From Tetrapyrgos nigripes (Eukaryota > Basidiomycota > Agaricomycetes > Agaricales > Campanellaceae), in the NCBI GenBank assembly GCA_013368315.1, contig JAACJM010000018.1, forward strand, positions 825,198 to 889,197: a stretch of 64,000 nucleotides of DNA, read 5' to 3'. Both the position numbers and the translations under genes were made by a program. Below are positions 48,901-60,429 of this stretch, one piece after another. Numbering within the stretch: position 1 is the first letter of the stretch; each line of letters starts with the position of its first letter. The notes beneath the pieces were generated by a model. The model saw only the letters and a list, made by a program, of their open reading frames with translations. It was not told where the DNA came from and did no database searches.

Positions 48901-51153
48901 TCCATATTACGAGCTGCTGAAAAAAGCGCATCAGTACTTTTATTCATAAGATCTGAAGTGAGATCTGACCTGAGATAACCATTGTCCATGCCGGACACCT
49001 CAGAGTCTAGGGACCAACTGTAATTATTTGTGGCACTTGGTTGAACAGTGGGTGAAGAAGGTCTTGGACTTGGAATTCCAGCTGACCATGTCTCTATTGC
49101 GGCAATACTCGCTGACGAGGTTGCCTCTCCGGGATCTGTAGAGTGGCTCATCCTGCTGAGTGATTGCGGAGTCGACATGTACTCGAGATCGCTTGTGCTG
49201 GATAGGCTTGGAGACATGATCCGGAGCTCTGGCATTGAACTCGGAGTCAGGACCCTTGAGGGTAATTCCTTTTCCGTTTCCATTCCATCCAGTCCGACGG
49301 TTGCGTTTCTCTGCCAGTCGAGCAGCTCGTCATACCTTCCATCCTCGTTCTCGAGATGAGGAGTTAGCCACTCCCATCCCGTTGGGGAAGTCGTTCCAGG
49401 TGTTGGGCTTGCAACACGACTGGACGGCAAGGACTGAGTGGTCATGCCACTGGGATGTGCAGGTGGTGAGCCACTTTGCATCTCGCTGCGGACTGCAGCA
49501 AGGCGTTGGACCAGAGAAAGAGTGCCCGTTGATGCACAGGCGTTCACTACTGCTCGGAATGGAGTTGCCCCATCCCCATAGATGTGGAGAGGGTCCTCGG
49601 GATTCTGGAATCTCTCCCCAAGGTGAATTCCACACTCCATTATCTCGGCAGCAGGATCCGAGGCAATGCGGTCTATAAGTGGAACAGGAGTCCTTGTGTC
49701 CTGCGGCACCCTTACACCTGACTCCGTCGTTGTGGAGCCAAACACACTTCCGAGTTCCGAGGTGTTCACCAGAGTGTCCACACTCCAACTGGCATCTTCT
49801 TCCTGAGCGCATTCCATATCGGCATCTGGATTGGTCTGAGTTCCGACCGAACGTGTGAAGGCATCATTCCAGTTGTTATCACATCCCCAACCATCAGAAG
49901 ATGATTTGAGATTATTCCAATAGATGTGTTCCGTGAGAGTGCGTTTGGGACGAGGAGAAGGGGTAAGAGGAGTGAAAGAGGAAGGATCAGGGTTAGACAT
50001 GACTACATCCTCAAGAGCAGCGACAGTCTCACCAGATGGTCTCACGCCAATATCGCGTGCAAGATTGATAGCTCTTTTGGTACCTGTGAAAAAGGCGTCA
50101 AAAGGCTTTTCCGTTTCCATGAAGAATGGCTTATGGGAATCAATTGCAGCAGGCGTGTCAACGAAGGTGACTGTGTGCATCATGGGAGACATATCCCCAT
50201 GAGCGAGATGTGCCTGTCCCTGTCTCTTGGCTTGTTCGTTCTTTCCAGATCGAACTCCTCGACGGAAATGAGCTTTGCCCTTGCCCTTTCCTTTGCCCTT
50301 TCCTTTGTTATCTCCGTTAGCGCCGCTGCTGCTGGTGCTGCTGTTGGAAACTAGGATTACCGTTCTTTCACTTGACAGCTGAAAGACGGTTGGCCTGTGG
50401 TTTTCCTTTCAAAGCCCCTTGGCGAGATTCCCAGACATTGACAATCTCGCTTTGAAGTTCATCAAGACTTTGATTGTCGAGTTGTAAGATAGATTGTTGA
50501 GTATTCTGATTGACGATATACTCATATCTAGAAGGGAGTTTCGAGATGATGAACATGACTTGGAGGAAATTGGGGATCTTTGTAATGGAAGCAGTTGGAG
50601 TTGTGGAGGTTGTGGAGTCGGTAGTATCAGTAGAGATACCAGCGGCACTAACCCTGTCGAAGTGCATGTGAATAAGTTCAATTGCAGCACTGGGATTAGC
50701 GTTGTTAGGGATGATGATGGAAGTGGCACGTTTAAAGTCGGTATAGACTGCGGAAGCACCAGGCTTCCCATAGGTATTTTTGAGAGTAGTCCAAATTTCT
50801 TTGGCACTAGTCATACCGAGTGTCTTCTGACGAATAGCGGGAGAAAGACGAAGCTTGATTGACCCGATGGCTTTATCGTTCTTCTCATCCCAGTCTGCCT
50901 GTTTCTTTAGAGCCGCCGTGGTAGCCTCAGCTTGAGCCTCCGCATCTTCAGCAAATTGAGGAGAGACAGAACTCACGGTGGCATCGCTAGGGCGATCAGA
51001 GCCAAGGACTGAACTAAGTCCAGTGGCCTGGAGCCAGGAGAGAAGAATATCGGCCCAGATGTTGAAATCAACACCGGAGAAGACGGGGACAGTGGTCATC
51101 AAAACATTGGAAGACATCTTTGATATGTTCTGTAGGAGGTCAACTGTCAGCAT
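45915..51153 (-). pseudogene. Copia gag-pol, with TGA stops and frameshifts
   Basis: Gag (51153 or 51117 to 50368) has a UBN2/gag-polypeptide-like FSGVDFNIWADILLSWL start. Pol follows: aspartic protease WLLDSGASAHFMF (about 48690), integrase zinc finger HRRIGH..CKGC and catalytic HTDL (about 48110), DMGGEF and ARAERF (about 47930-47830), RT ending in IVYVDDALF (about 46890), RNase H AYTDSNWGSD (about 46380), SSTEAEYMAL and YGDNQGS. In-frame TGAs lie at 50368-50370, 47142-47144, 46959-46961 and 46821-46823. Frame changes occur near 50300, 48015 and 47340. It would encode reverse transcription and integration in cytoplasmic particles, but this copy is not autonomous as read. Confidence 0.9.
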
Positions 51154-51423
51154 TTATCCATATGCAGCATAAGAAGGCAGCAATAAATGTGCCATGAGAA
51201 AGTGAAGAGAGGCAGCGATGAACGTGCCATGACAGTGACTACTCCCCTAGATCGTCAACAACTGCAGCTGGACGTAAGTCCTGCGCTGTTGGACGTATCG
51301 TCAAGCCATTAAAGGCGACGCAGGCTGCCACAAAGGGTGCCACAGGCTGCCATGAAGGCGCCATCCAGGTAGTATGCGAAGTCTATGGTTTGCAGCCATT
51401 AAAGGCGCTCCCAAGGGCCTTCG

Positions 51424-51435
51424 GGGCCCATAACC
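51424..51435 (-). other. Primer-binding site (initiator Met tRNA half-molecule type)
   Basis: Minus-strand GGTTATGGGCCC directly follows the 5' LTR. It is complementary to GGGCCCATAACC of the initiator-Met tRNA anticodon stem-loop, the internal priming known from Drosophila copia. Confidence 0.8.
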
Positions 51436-51674
51436 TGTTGAGCAGGCATGGTACCGTCCTGTACACTACTAGACGCAGTGGCAACTACGCAACTTACCTG
51501 TGGATAGAGAGTAGCTTGTAAGGCTTGTAAGAGGCTTATTGAGCGATGAGAGTTAAGTATAAAACTTGTTATTTGGAGGACTATCTACGAGTCCTTATAT
51601 ACCTTTGAGGAGGTACAAATACATGTAAACTAATACTAGAGTAACAATAAGATTCTATTGTACTTGATAGTACA
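51436..51674 (-). repeat. 5' LTR of Copia, inner part
   Basis: It aligns without gaps to 45431-45669 with three substitutions by eye, then stops at the Helitron insertion. Confidence 0.93.
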
Positions 51675-51689
51675 ATGAAGGAGCTGTGG

Positions 51690-51720
51690 GCCACCGCTTC
51701 GCGTGGCAGTAACAAGGCCC
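51690..51720 (-). other. Helitron 3' hairpin and subterminal inverted repeat
   Basis: The hairpin GCCACGC-GAA-GCGGTGGC (minus strand) at 51690-51707 is preceded by GGGCCTTGTTA at 51710-51720. The same arrangement occurs in copy 1 at 4694-4726, with compensating differences in the loop. It probably marks the end of rolling-circle transfer. Confidence 0.75.
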
Positions 51721-51733
51721 AAGTAATCAGGTT

Positions 51734-54700
51734 TCAACCAACTTTAATGTAGAGCAATGTTGCTGCCTTTCTACCTTCATAATATGATATCATTTCATTC
51801 TCACTAATTTGGGAGCTAACTTTTTGAGGAAAGCCATTTTTCATACCATCATAGATGTAATCTCCTGTATCACTGATTATTCTTAGAATAAAATGTCTGT
51901 CCCCAAAATAGATGACTGCTTTCAGATGGTATACTCTTTGCTGCTGATTAACTGTGAGATTAACAATCTTATCAACCTGTGTTGAGACATTTATTGGAAT
52001 ATAAAGTAAGAAAAATTCTGGGAATCTGATAAATTCAACAATTGTCTGAAGCTCAGTATGACAGGTTTGGCAGTTCCATCCAAAAGGCTGGGTGTAATTG
52101 TCCAACCATTCCTGAGTGGAATGATATGCACGTGTTGAAGTGTATAAAAGCATATTGTTTCTATTCTTCCAAGGCTTGAAAGTATGGTCATTACTACATA
52201 CAACCCTTCGTTTAGAAAAGGGCATATCTGATTGAGTCAGTTGAAGTAGGACTTCACTAGCATCTGCATACTCACCGTATGGAAAGGCTTCAGGATCAAT
52301 GTGATGGAGACCCAGTCTTAAGCTTTCTCTGCAAGGTGCAAGGTCAACAACATTAGACTGAAAGGCACTAGCCAACTCTGTGGAGAGTATTTGTGTAAAA
52401 TGAGATGCTTCTATTTGAAATTTTTCTGAATAATTTGAGTGTAAATAGTCAAGTAACATTATAGCAGAATCATAGGCTCAGCTATTATTGGACCAGTTTA
52501 AGAAAGAAAGTAGCTGGGTAGATTCAGTAGAAATATTCTTATCTTCTTTAAGCTTCTTCAAAGGAATGTCATTAATTACTTCTTCAGACCTACTTTTCCT
52601 TTTGAGACTTGAAGTTGATACATTAGTTACAGCTCCTAGTGCTGGTTTAAAATTACCTCTCAGTTGTGTAGATTTCTTCTGTTGATGTATTTTATCATCA
52701 GCAATGATCTGCCATGTTTCTCCAGACTCAAAAGTGTCAGGTAAAGGATCACTATCATTCCACACAATAGATTTGTGTGCAAAAGCAGGTACAAAGCTTT
52801 TACCTTTTATAGTGCGGAAAGATTTAATCAGCATTGAACGTCGATCACCTGAGACTGAGGCTGATAAGAGGCCTAAATGTTTAAGTTTACTTATTTCATC
52901 TAAGATTTCTAGCTCTCTCAATTCCTGTCTATATCCCCCTTTGTTTTTCAGGCCTCCTGTAAGAAGACTTCCATTGAATCCTTGAAGGACTAATGTTTGG
53001 TCAGCACAGGAGCTGCGTGATAATGCAGTATATATAGCTCGGAAATCTCTGCTATTATTAATGTCAACCACATTCCAATTTCTTGTTTTGCCTTGAGATG
53101 CAAAATCTGTCATAGCAAAATTGGGAAGTACTTCAACTTGAGTACGGGATATGGCAATTTGGGAATCATCTGAAAGTTTGCATTCAATTCTGACAGTATT
53201 TCGAGTTATTGGTACTACATTTTCAGGAAGACCCTCAAATTGAATTGGAGATGGAGGTTTAGGGGGGTTATGTAGTTTAATAAAAAGAACATCTAAGACA
53301 GGCTTGCCATGGTTGCCCACTTTCTCTTTCCAGCTATGGACATGCCCTTCTTGTCCCTTAGTAATACAGAGTTCAGTAGCACTGTTATATCTAATCATGA
53401 CAGGCATTCCTAGACATAGATCCAGTCTACCAGGGATTTTTCTATCATTATAAGAATGGGGTTGAGTCCATAACTCATGTTGAACTTTATTATTGACTTT
53501 GAATCTCTTTGACTTGCGTCTTTTTCTATGCTGTTTTTCATTTTCTGGAATATCTTCCAGAACAACCTGTTCATCTTCTGAATAAAAAGACATCAACGTC
53601 TGTCCTGTTTCAGCAGCAAAGCGTTCTGTTCCAAGCTTGTTAGCTACATCTTTATGTTTATTATAAGTAAGAATAATAGGAGTATTACGGAAATTTTTAT
53701 TTCTGAGTGACTTGCTAGGCTCATTAGGGTTTGATATTAGTGTTCGCAAAAAAGCAATATCTTCTGAGGTACATGACTTATACCGCATATTCTCCAGAGC
53801 CTTTCGATAATTATCATCTTTTTCCGATGTTTCAGTTTGTCTCATGTTTTTTCTAAGCATTACAACTGTAGTTACTTGATGCCAGAGATGCTGGCCTATA
53901 GCACTTTCTTGATCTGCTCTTGATTTTGGTGAGTGACCAATAGAATGACTGTAAAATGCTACACTTTCACCACCTATAGCAGGGGCAGCTGACCAAAGTC
54001 ACCAGCAAAAATCATGTTCATTCCTCCAAAAGGAAGATGAGGCATGCTTAAAGCAAGGGCTAACTTTGCACTGATCTTGTACATGTCTTTACATGACAAC
54101 ATTGAAACTTCATCAAGAAATATGTAGTTGACACCTTCCAACCGGGAGCAGATCTGTGGAATAGATGTTGAATGATTCTCTCCTTCTGGTTTTGAGTTGA
54201 TACCAAACATATAATGATATGTCGATCCTGCTAGTAGTGCAGCTGCATTTCCAGTCGGTGCAACAACAGCGAGTTGTGTTGACGGAAGACGACCAGCATA
54301 TGGTGTGACTCTTTTCTCTCTGCAAAGAACTTGCGTAAAGCACGCAATACAGTTGATTTACCAGTGCCACCCATTCCACCTATATACATCTTTAACTGCT
54401 GAGGGCAGGGGCTGACTGCATGATGTGCTATGATTCTGAATGCTCTCTCTTGCTCTGCATTATCCTGGAATTGGAACTCATTTGCTATCTGATCAATCAG
54501 ATTCTGAGTGTGGCCTTGTCTTGTCCTTTGCTCAAATGCAGTTTTATCTAGTATTTCTACTTGTTCAGGAAATGGGTTTTTAAATTTATTATTGGATTTC
54601 TGGTCTGCACCTGATCTATGTCTTTTATCAAGTATATCTTGCCTCATTTTGTTGATTTGAAGTTTCCAGCCATGTGCACTTTTATCAATTTGCGGCTGAC

Positions 54701-57700
54701 ATGCTGGAGGAATCAATGATTTTTGGTCATGTAAAGTGTCAGTCCATCCAATATCTACCAAAAGCTCCTTCATTTTGTTCATCTCCTCCTGCCTTCGCCT
54801 TTCAAATGGTCCAGACTCTCCATTAAGTGGATCAGCTAAAGTGTCAAGTAAATCAGAGTCAATGCCATCATCATACTCTGGAAGATAGGAATCCTGGATC
54901 TTCTCACTCATTGCTCTTCTCTGTGCATTGTAGTCATCTCTGGAATCTAAGCACTCATAACGAACTTGAAAATTCTTGAGAATCTGCTCCTGTTGAGATG
55001 TGAATTGAAAGTTATCAAATGCATCATCCCAGGTCTGATCTTTATTTTTTAAATCTTTACCAGCTCTCCAGGGTTTAAACAGTGTTAGCATTACAGTACA
55101 ATAATATTCACGGTTGCCTTTATCAGCTCTAGGTAATGTACCTCCAATAAAGTTTGGAACAAGTCGCTTATCATCTGATACAACCTTTAATGCATGTGAG
55201 TCAGCCAGAGGATGGCCATGAACAAATGGAAACACATTTCTTGCCAATTTTTCCTTGGAAACTGGCTTTGGGCCTTGAGGATATTTACGTGTACTCAGTT
55301 CATTATCAGATTCAAAACCTGCATCATTGAATGACACGCCTGGTAATTGCTCTGCATTGTCACATACATCTTTCTTAGTAGAAACTTTGAGTCTTTCACA
55401 TCGCTGCACCCAATCGTAAAGACACATTTGTTCAAGATGTCAGGGGCGGTATATATAATCATAAACTTGTGAGAGTGCAACTACACCATTGCGCTTCCTT
55501 AGAAGAATTACTTTATCTTTCATAGAACATGAGTTCTCATCAGAAATAGTCCAGCATTTTTGAACCTCATTTACATAGTTTTTCCAGTAGAAGGATTTGA
55601 ACTTATGGCTGGTATAGTGGTCTGGATTGTCTAGCAGATACATGCAAATCATTGGAGCTCCCAATTCCATTTTGACTGATAATAAATTTACCATTTGTGT
55701 TACTAATTTTCTTACTTTCTCTTGCCGACTCAATGGTCCATTTAACATTTCAGAATTTCTTTCAAGCACTGACTTTATGACATCAAAAATTACATGAGTA
55801 TTCAAACTCCATTTTGTGATATAATTTGTCACATAGTATACAACAGCTTTGATTGCGGTTCCAGACAGTAGGGAAGTCACATCTGAGTTGCATCTAAGTA
55901 GATAAGTCATGGTAGGATTATAAGTATTAATCCAAGGCTCATGTTTCTGCATCTTTAAGTAACCTGTCTCCTGGTCAACCTGAGTTGTCTCCACAAATTG
56001 ACGTGGAAATCTTGCACTACATGTACCATACTTATTATCAAGACAGCCAAAATAATCTTTGTTCTTTTTACGCTTGCCATCCTTTCCCATGGTTGACTTG
56101 CATTTATGGATGTGAGTGCGAGATACAATGTCATCCACTTCATCTTTATAATGATTCCACCATTGTTCAGTAGATAAGCAAGTCTCACAGCTCTCCTTGA
56201 AATTGCATTTATGATTGACTGGTTTTGGTGGCTCTGCAGGGAGTGAATAAAGTGGATTAACATAATCTTCTGATTGGGCTCTGAGCCTGACATTTTCTTC
56301 AACACTTTCTTGATTTCCTGTCATGAAATTACCAGTATGTGCACTTTCAAGATATTCAACAATTCTCTTTTGAAAGTCACTGTTTGGATCCAGGATTGCA
56401 TCTCTTATCTCTTGGGGAGATTTGGAAAAGGCAATCCAAAGAAGCATGTGCAAGTGAAGTGTCAGTCTACCTTGCTGCTCTACAGTACCATAATATGCAC
56501 TTGTCTTGCCAAAAAGACCGTCATGATCACTATCAACACCTAATATATGCTTTATAAACATCCTCACCATAAAATCAAAGAACTTAGCCCCAGAAACTGG
56601 ATTTCTGATTACTTGTCGGGTCCTGTCATCATCTGGTAAATTTAGACATGGTTGAAACTTCTCATCTGTACCTGCATGATATAGACAGAGTAGATGAGTT
56701 GTGTCTGAGGGAGCAAAGGTGATATACCAGGATGGTGCACCTAAATATGCAATCAGTGACCATAACTCATTTCTAAGATATTTTTTGCTAGTCATGGACC
56801 CTTTCACCCCACCACCAACATGATCCAGATCTTGAATGACAGAAAAGCAAGTCTTTTCATCCTCTGTCTCAGGATGTACTATTTCACCTTTATCAAGTCT
56901 TTGTATAATATTATTCAATACTGCTTGATTAATATTGAGTATGCGGTCAGCAATTGCTGGAAATGATTGAAGCTCAGTCATTGCAAAGCCATTATGGGTT
57001 GCTGCTTTTATTTGCTCATGGGAAAATGCAATAAATGGAAATGTGATGTCAGTTTCAAAACGTTTATCATGATAATTGAGTAGGAATTTTTTATGGCTTT
57101 CTCTCCAAATTGTGGAATATCATTCATTTCAAAGCCTCCTAGGCCATATGGAAACAGCCATGGGAAAATTGAGGGGTATAATTTTGGATTTCTGAAGATT
57201 GTTGAGCTATCTTTACTGTGACCCACTGCTTTAAATGTGCCAGTGCTTTTGCTTTCTGTGATTCCACAGTTTCATTTTGAAGGTTAAGCCCATGCACCAC
57301 AAAAGGAACTTCACCCTGTTCAGTTCCAATTTCTGGTTCATTATCATGTACACTTGTCCCTTCTGGAACTCTGTTTCCTTCACTAGCTGTTGGTTTCCAT
57401 TCTACTGACACAGGTGGCAAATCTTCTGAGTACTGATTAAGATTCTCTAATGAAATATTTAATTCATGATAAGCTGGGTGATTTAATTTTAACCATGTCA
57501 ATGCATTATAAACATACTTTCGTCGTACTAACATTGGCGTTCTCTGATAATCTTTTTCAGTTGGTTTGCATGGTCCAGTAAACATAATCGCTAGCACTTC
57601 ATCTAGGTCATCTGGTGGAGGAGGTAATGTATCATATACTTTGACAACAGGAGAGTCAAAAGCTATGACATGAGAAATCATTTTTCTCATGCCTGATGAG

Positions 57701-59400
57701 ACACGCACAAAGCAGCAATTAGTTTGAATTTTTTGAATTAACAATTTTTCCACAAAATTCAAGCGCTTTAGCTCATCTGGAATGTCTCCAAGCCATAAAC
57801 CTCTGGCCAAACATATTCTTGGCATTTTTCCATTTATCAGAGCCTTACGGCACTCACTACAAACTTTGTTGCACTTTTTGTCTATGACTGGTTCATCATA
57901 TTCTTTGATTCTGTCTGTACTAAGTTTGCGCTCTAAACGCGTCACACCTGACACTTTGAGATGGCCAAGAAAGTGATAAATTGACTTTAAAGGAGTGAGC
58001 TCAGCACACTGCCTTAGCTGCCCACACACAGCGCACCCAGCCTCCTGGATTTTGTCAGGGTGAAAATCATTACTCCAACTGCGAATGACATTTAGAACAT
58101 TGTCTTGTGATGCAGGCTTGGGTGGAAACTTTTTATCTTCTGGGTGAATTGGGTGTACATAATTGATTGGCCTGAAGACAGAAATAAGATAAGGACAAGA
58201 ATCTACACAAGTGTGAGACTCACACAGTTTCTGAATTTGCGTTAGCGTAGATTTTGCACCAGTTTTGATATTATGTGCTCTGGCTAGATGCCGAATCTGA
58301 TCATGGTATAGCATTTTGTAAACAACAGTGAAAGGGATGTTTGCATATATGAGAGTATCACATAGATTCTCTGTATCTGTAGTGAACTCCTGAAATTTGA
58401 ACAGAACTGCCAACACATTCATGATGGAGGTTTGCTCAATCATATAAGGCTGGAGATCAAGATAGCTAAATGTTTTCTCACTACCACGTCCTCCTTTCAT
58501 GGAAAATGTAAAAAAATTATGCCCTGAGCTTGAAGCATGATTAGACCTGAAGTGAATTTCTAAATGCATTATTGGAATCAAGGTATGTGCTATGTTGCAG
58601 ATGATTGCCAGATGCATTTGATTTATGGCAAACAGGCACCTATTCCACAAATGAGATATGCTGCTGCAAGACAAATTATACAAAATTTGGACATTGCCAT
58701 AAGAATTAGTCAAATGGATCATTTCAAAGATCATATCACAATCATCACATATACCTGCAGGCTGCTGGCTCAACAGCGCCTTGAGGGAGGCCAAGTAATC
58801 ATGTCTGTACATAGTATTTCGCATTATTGAGATTTTTGCTTTCTTAATAGTTTTGCATATATTTATCTGAATGAAAGGCAGCTTTTGAACCTGAAGTTGA
58901 AAATCTCGAATTTTAAGAGGTGGATGAGAATAGCTTGCATAAAATGTTTGCACAAGATTGAGACACTTGTGAGCACAGGCTTGTAGAATATTAGAGACTC
59001 TCAAATGAGTTATGTATGGTCTATTGAGTATATATCTCATGACGAAAGATGGCTGCTTCTGTAATCGTAACCAACATGCACGGTGAAAAGTCTGAGCAGT
59101 AAGTGATCGCAACATAATTGAATCAGTGACTTGTACAGGACCACTTTTCTTAATGCCTTTCATGGTAGTAGCATAGCCCAGGCTAAAATTTTGGTTGTAT
59201 GAAGCAATATTCCTCTGTGCAAATGGCTTAAATTTCCAAGAAGAAACATAATTCAATTTCCAGTGGGTAAGATACAATTTCCAGTGTAGGGTATAATTAA
59301 ATTTCCTGGGATACCGGGTAACAATTTCCTCAGGGAGATCGACGCTTGGAAGAGAAAGAATCCTTGAGCTTGGTACATATATGAAAGGTGATGTCGAGGC
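51734..59400 (-). pseudogene. Helitron Rep-helicase-protease polyprotein, lightly broken
   Basis: N-terminal part (about 59.4-57.2 kb): Cys/His-rich, with CESHTCVDSCP, a DUF6570-like CAVCGQLRQC..CSECR..RICLARGLWLGDIP and FPWLFPYGLGGFE. Rep: Helitron_like_N GAPSWYITFAPSD (about 56740), HUH site LTLHLHMLLW (about 56450), and a two-Tyr box YYVTNYITK (about 55830). Helicase: GGMGGTGKST (about 54370), IFLDEVSML, AGDFGQLP, QVEVLPNFAMTDFASQ. C-terminal USP-like protease: YHLKAVIYFGDRHFILR and YIYDG, with the Cys codon replaced by TGA (52478-52480). Other breaks: TGA at 55440-55442, 1-nt shifts near 57222, 57090 and 53984, and a small insertion near 54280. The start codon is uncertain because the first about 40 codons come from a microsatellite. 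Confidence 0.85.
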
Positions 59401-59454
59401 AAGGATTGTATTTTGAGATGGCGGTGATGGCAGTGGTGGATGTATTATATTTGA

Positions 59455-59555
59455 GACGATGACAACGATGACAACAACGGCAGCAAAAACAACAACGGCG
59501 GCAACAACAACAACAACGGGGACAACAACAATAATGACAGTGGCGGCGGCAGCGG
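59455..59555 (+). repeat. ACAACG/ACA-type microsatellite in the Helitron 5' region
   Basis: Imperfect AAC, ACG and GGC triplets. The reverse strand reads as a long Val/Ala stretch that mimics a membrane segment; this is not evidence of one. Confidence 0.85.
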
Positions 59556-59574
59556 GGACCAGCAGTAAAGACAA

Positions 59575-60272
59575 GTCGATGTTGTGGGACCAGAAGACAT
59601 CAAGAAAGAAAGACAGATATCAAGACGCGAAGTACAAAACCGTCGTTGACAGACGTGACCAAGATTGAGGGAACAGCGATGCGAGGGATGTTGACATTCG
59701 TTGAGTTGATATGTAGGGCCAGTGGGTAAGACGTGATGGAAAGCGAGGTAGACGGGAAAGGGACAAAAAGACACAGGGAAGAGATCAGTTAGCAGTTCAT
59801 TATCAAACGAGCAGTGCAACGTACCAAAAATGATCTGACACAATACGCGTATCATCGGCAACTCTACAATCTACCTGCAGCGGTCCAAACCATCAGCCCC
59901 TGTAAGAACCAAGGGGGACCGGGAATCATTACCGGTGGGATGTTTCGTAGGGTAAAAGCTAGCAAGGTTGAATTAGTCGGATGACGTGGCACACAGCTGA
60001 GACACAGCGTACTATGAGAAGACAAGAATAGCTGGTGCATACAAAGCAGATGGCCGAGCCAAATGCCTACAGCAAATAAAGAAGTTGTTACTTTCATGGA
60101 TGGTGAGCAGCGATGAGTATGGGTGAAAGATGATGAGCGTTACAGAGCAAGTGCGTTGGCAGATCACGCGTCTTTGCGGCAACCGCCGATGACCGGTTAC
60201 GGTGATCAAATGGCACCGGGACCGGTGGAGTTATCGAGCATAGCCACACGCGGAAACGTCAGGTTATAAGAA
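59575..60272 (-). other. Helitron 5' leader, no gene seen
   Basis: About 700 bp between the coding region and the 5' hairpin. No family-like frame was recognised. It probably carries the element's promoter. Confidence 0.5.
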
Positions 60273-60294
60273 CGAGACCCTAAAGGGCCTCGTA
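60273..60294 (-). other. Helitron 5' terminal hairpin
   Basis: Minus strand TACGAGGCCC..GGGTCTCG folds into a 9-bp stem with one G-T pair and a 2-nt loop right at the 5' end. Confidence 0.75.
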
Positions 60295-60424
60295 ATGCTG
60301 GTTTCGTACACTATTGTCGTACTACATCTATTGTCTATATAATCTTATTGTTCTATTTATAACTACTACTATTGTTCTAACATAGATGACGTTGATGGCT
60401 GCAACTGAATGCGCCAATTCAACA
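60295..60424 (-). repeat. 5' LTR of Copia, outer part
   Basis: It matches 45670-45798 with one inserted A and ends in TCAACA, followed by the target duplication GGTTC. Together with 51436-51674 it rebuilds the whole LTR. Confidence 0.95.
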
Positions 60425-60429
60425 GGTTC

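Larger units (their letters stand above)
51675..60294 (-). mobile_element. Helitron, copy 2 (8.6 kb, Helitron2-like ends), inside the Copia LTR
   Basis: The borders are fixed by the interrupted LTR, give or take 3-4 nt because AATG occurs at both edges. On the coding strand the 5' end is TACGAGGCCC, part of a 20-nt hairpin (60273-60292). Near the 3' end a 9/11 inverted match GGGCCTTGTTA (51710-51720) precedes a hairpin (51690-51707) and the terminus CCCACAGCTCCTTCAT. An inverted repeat that is terminal at 5' and subterminal at 3', followed by a hairpin, with possible T^T insertion, is the Helitron2/Helentron pattern; no TC..CTRR ends are present. Copy 1 shares the 3' hairpin and terminus. Confidence 0.85.
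45431..60424 (-). mobile_element. Full-length Copia (Ty1-type) LTR retrotransposon with nested Helitron
   Basis: It is bounded by LTRs TGTTGA...TCAACA and an exact 5-bp target duplication GGTTC (45426-45430 and 60425-60429). Removing the Helitron leaves about 6.37 kb. The two LTRs differ by eye at only 3 substitutions and 1 indel over about 368 bp, so insertion was recent. The internal order (minus strand) is PBS, gag, protease, integrase, reverse transcriptase, RNase H, polypurine tract. Integrase before RT makes it Copia, not Gypsy. Confidence 0.95.

Noticed and set aside
59455..59574. Val/Ala-rich N-terminus of the Helitron protein as a membrane anchor
   Set aside because: It is the translation of an ACA/ACG triplet microsatellite. 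The real start is probably further in.
51674..60297. AATG at both Helitron edges as a 4-bp target duplication
   Set aside because: The intact LTR has only one AATG there, but the element's own 3' end in copy 1 also ends in CAT (ATG on the other strand), so chance identity with the terminus explains it without a duplication.
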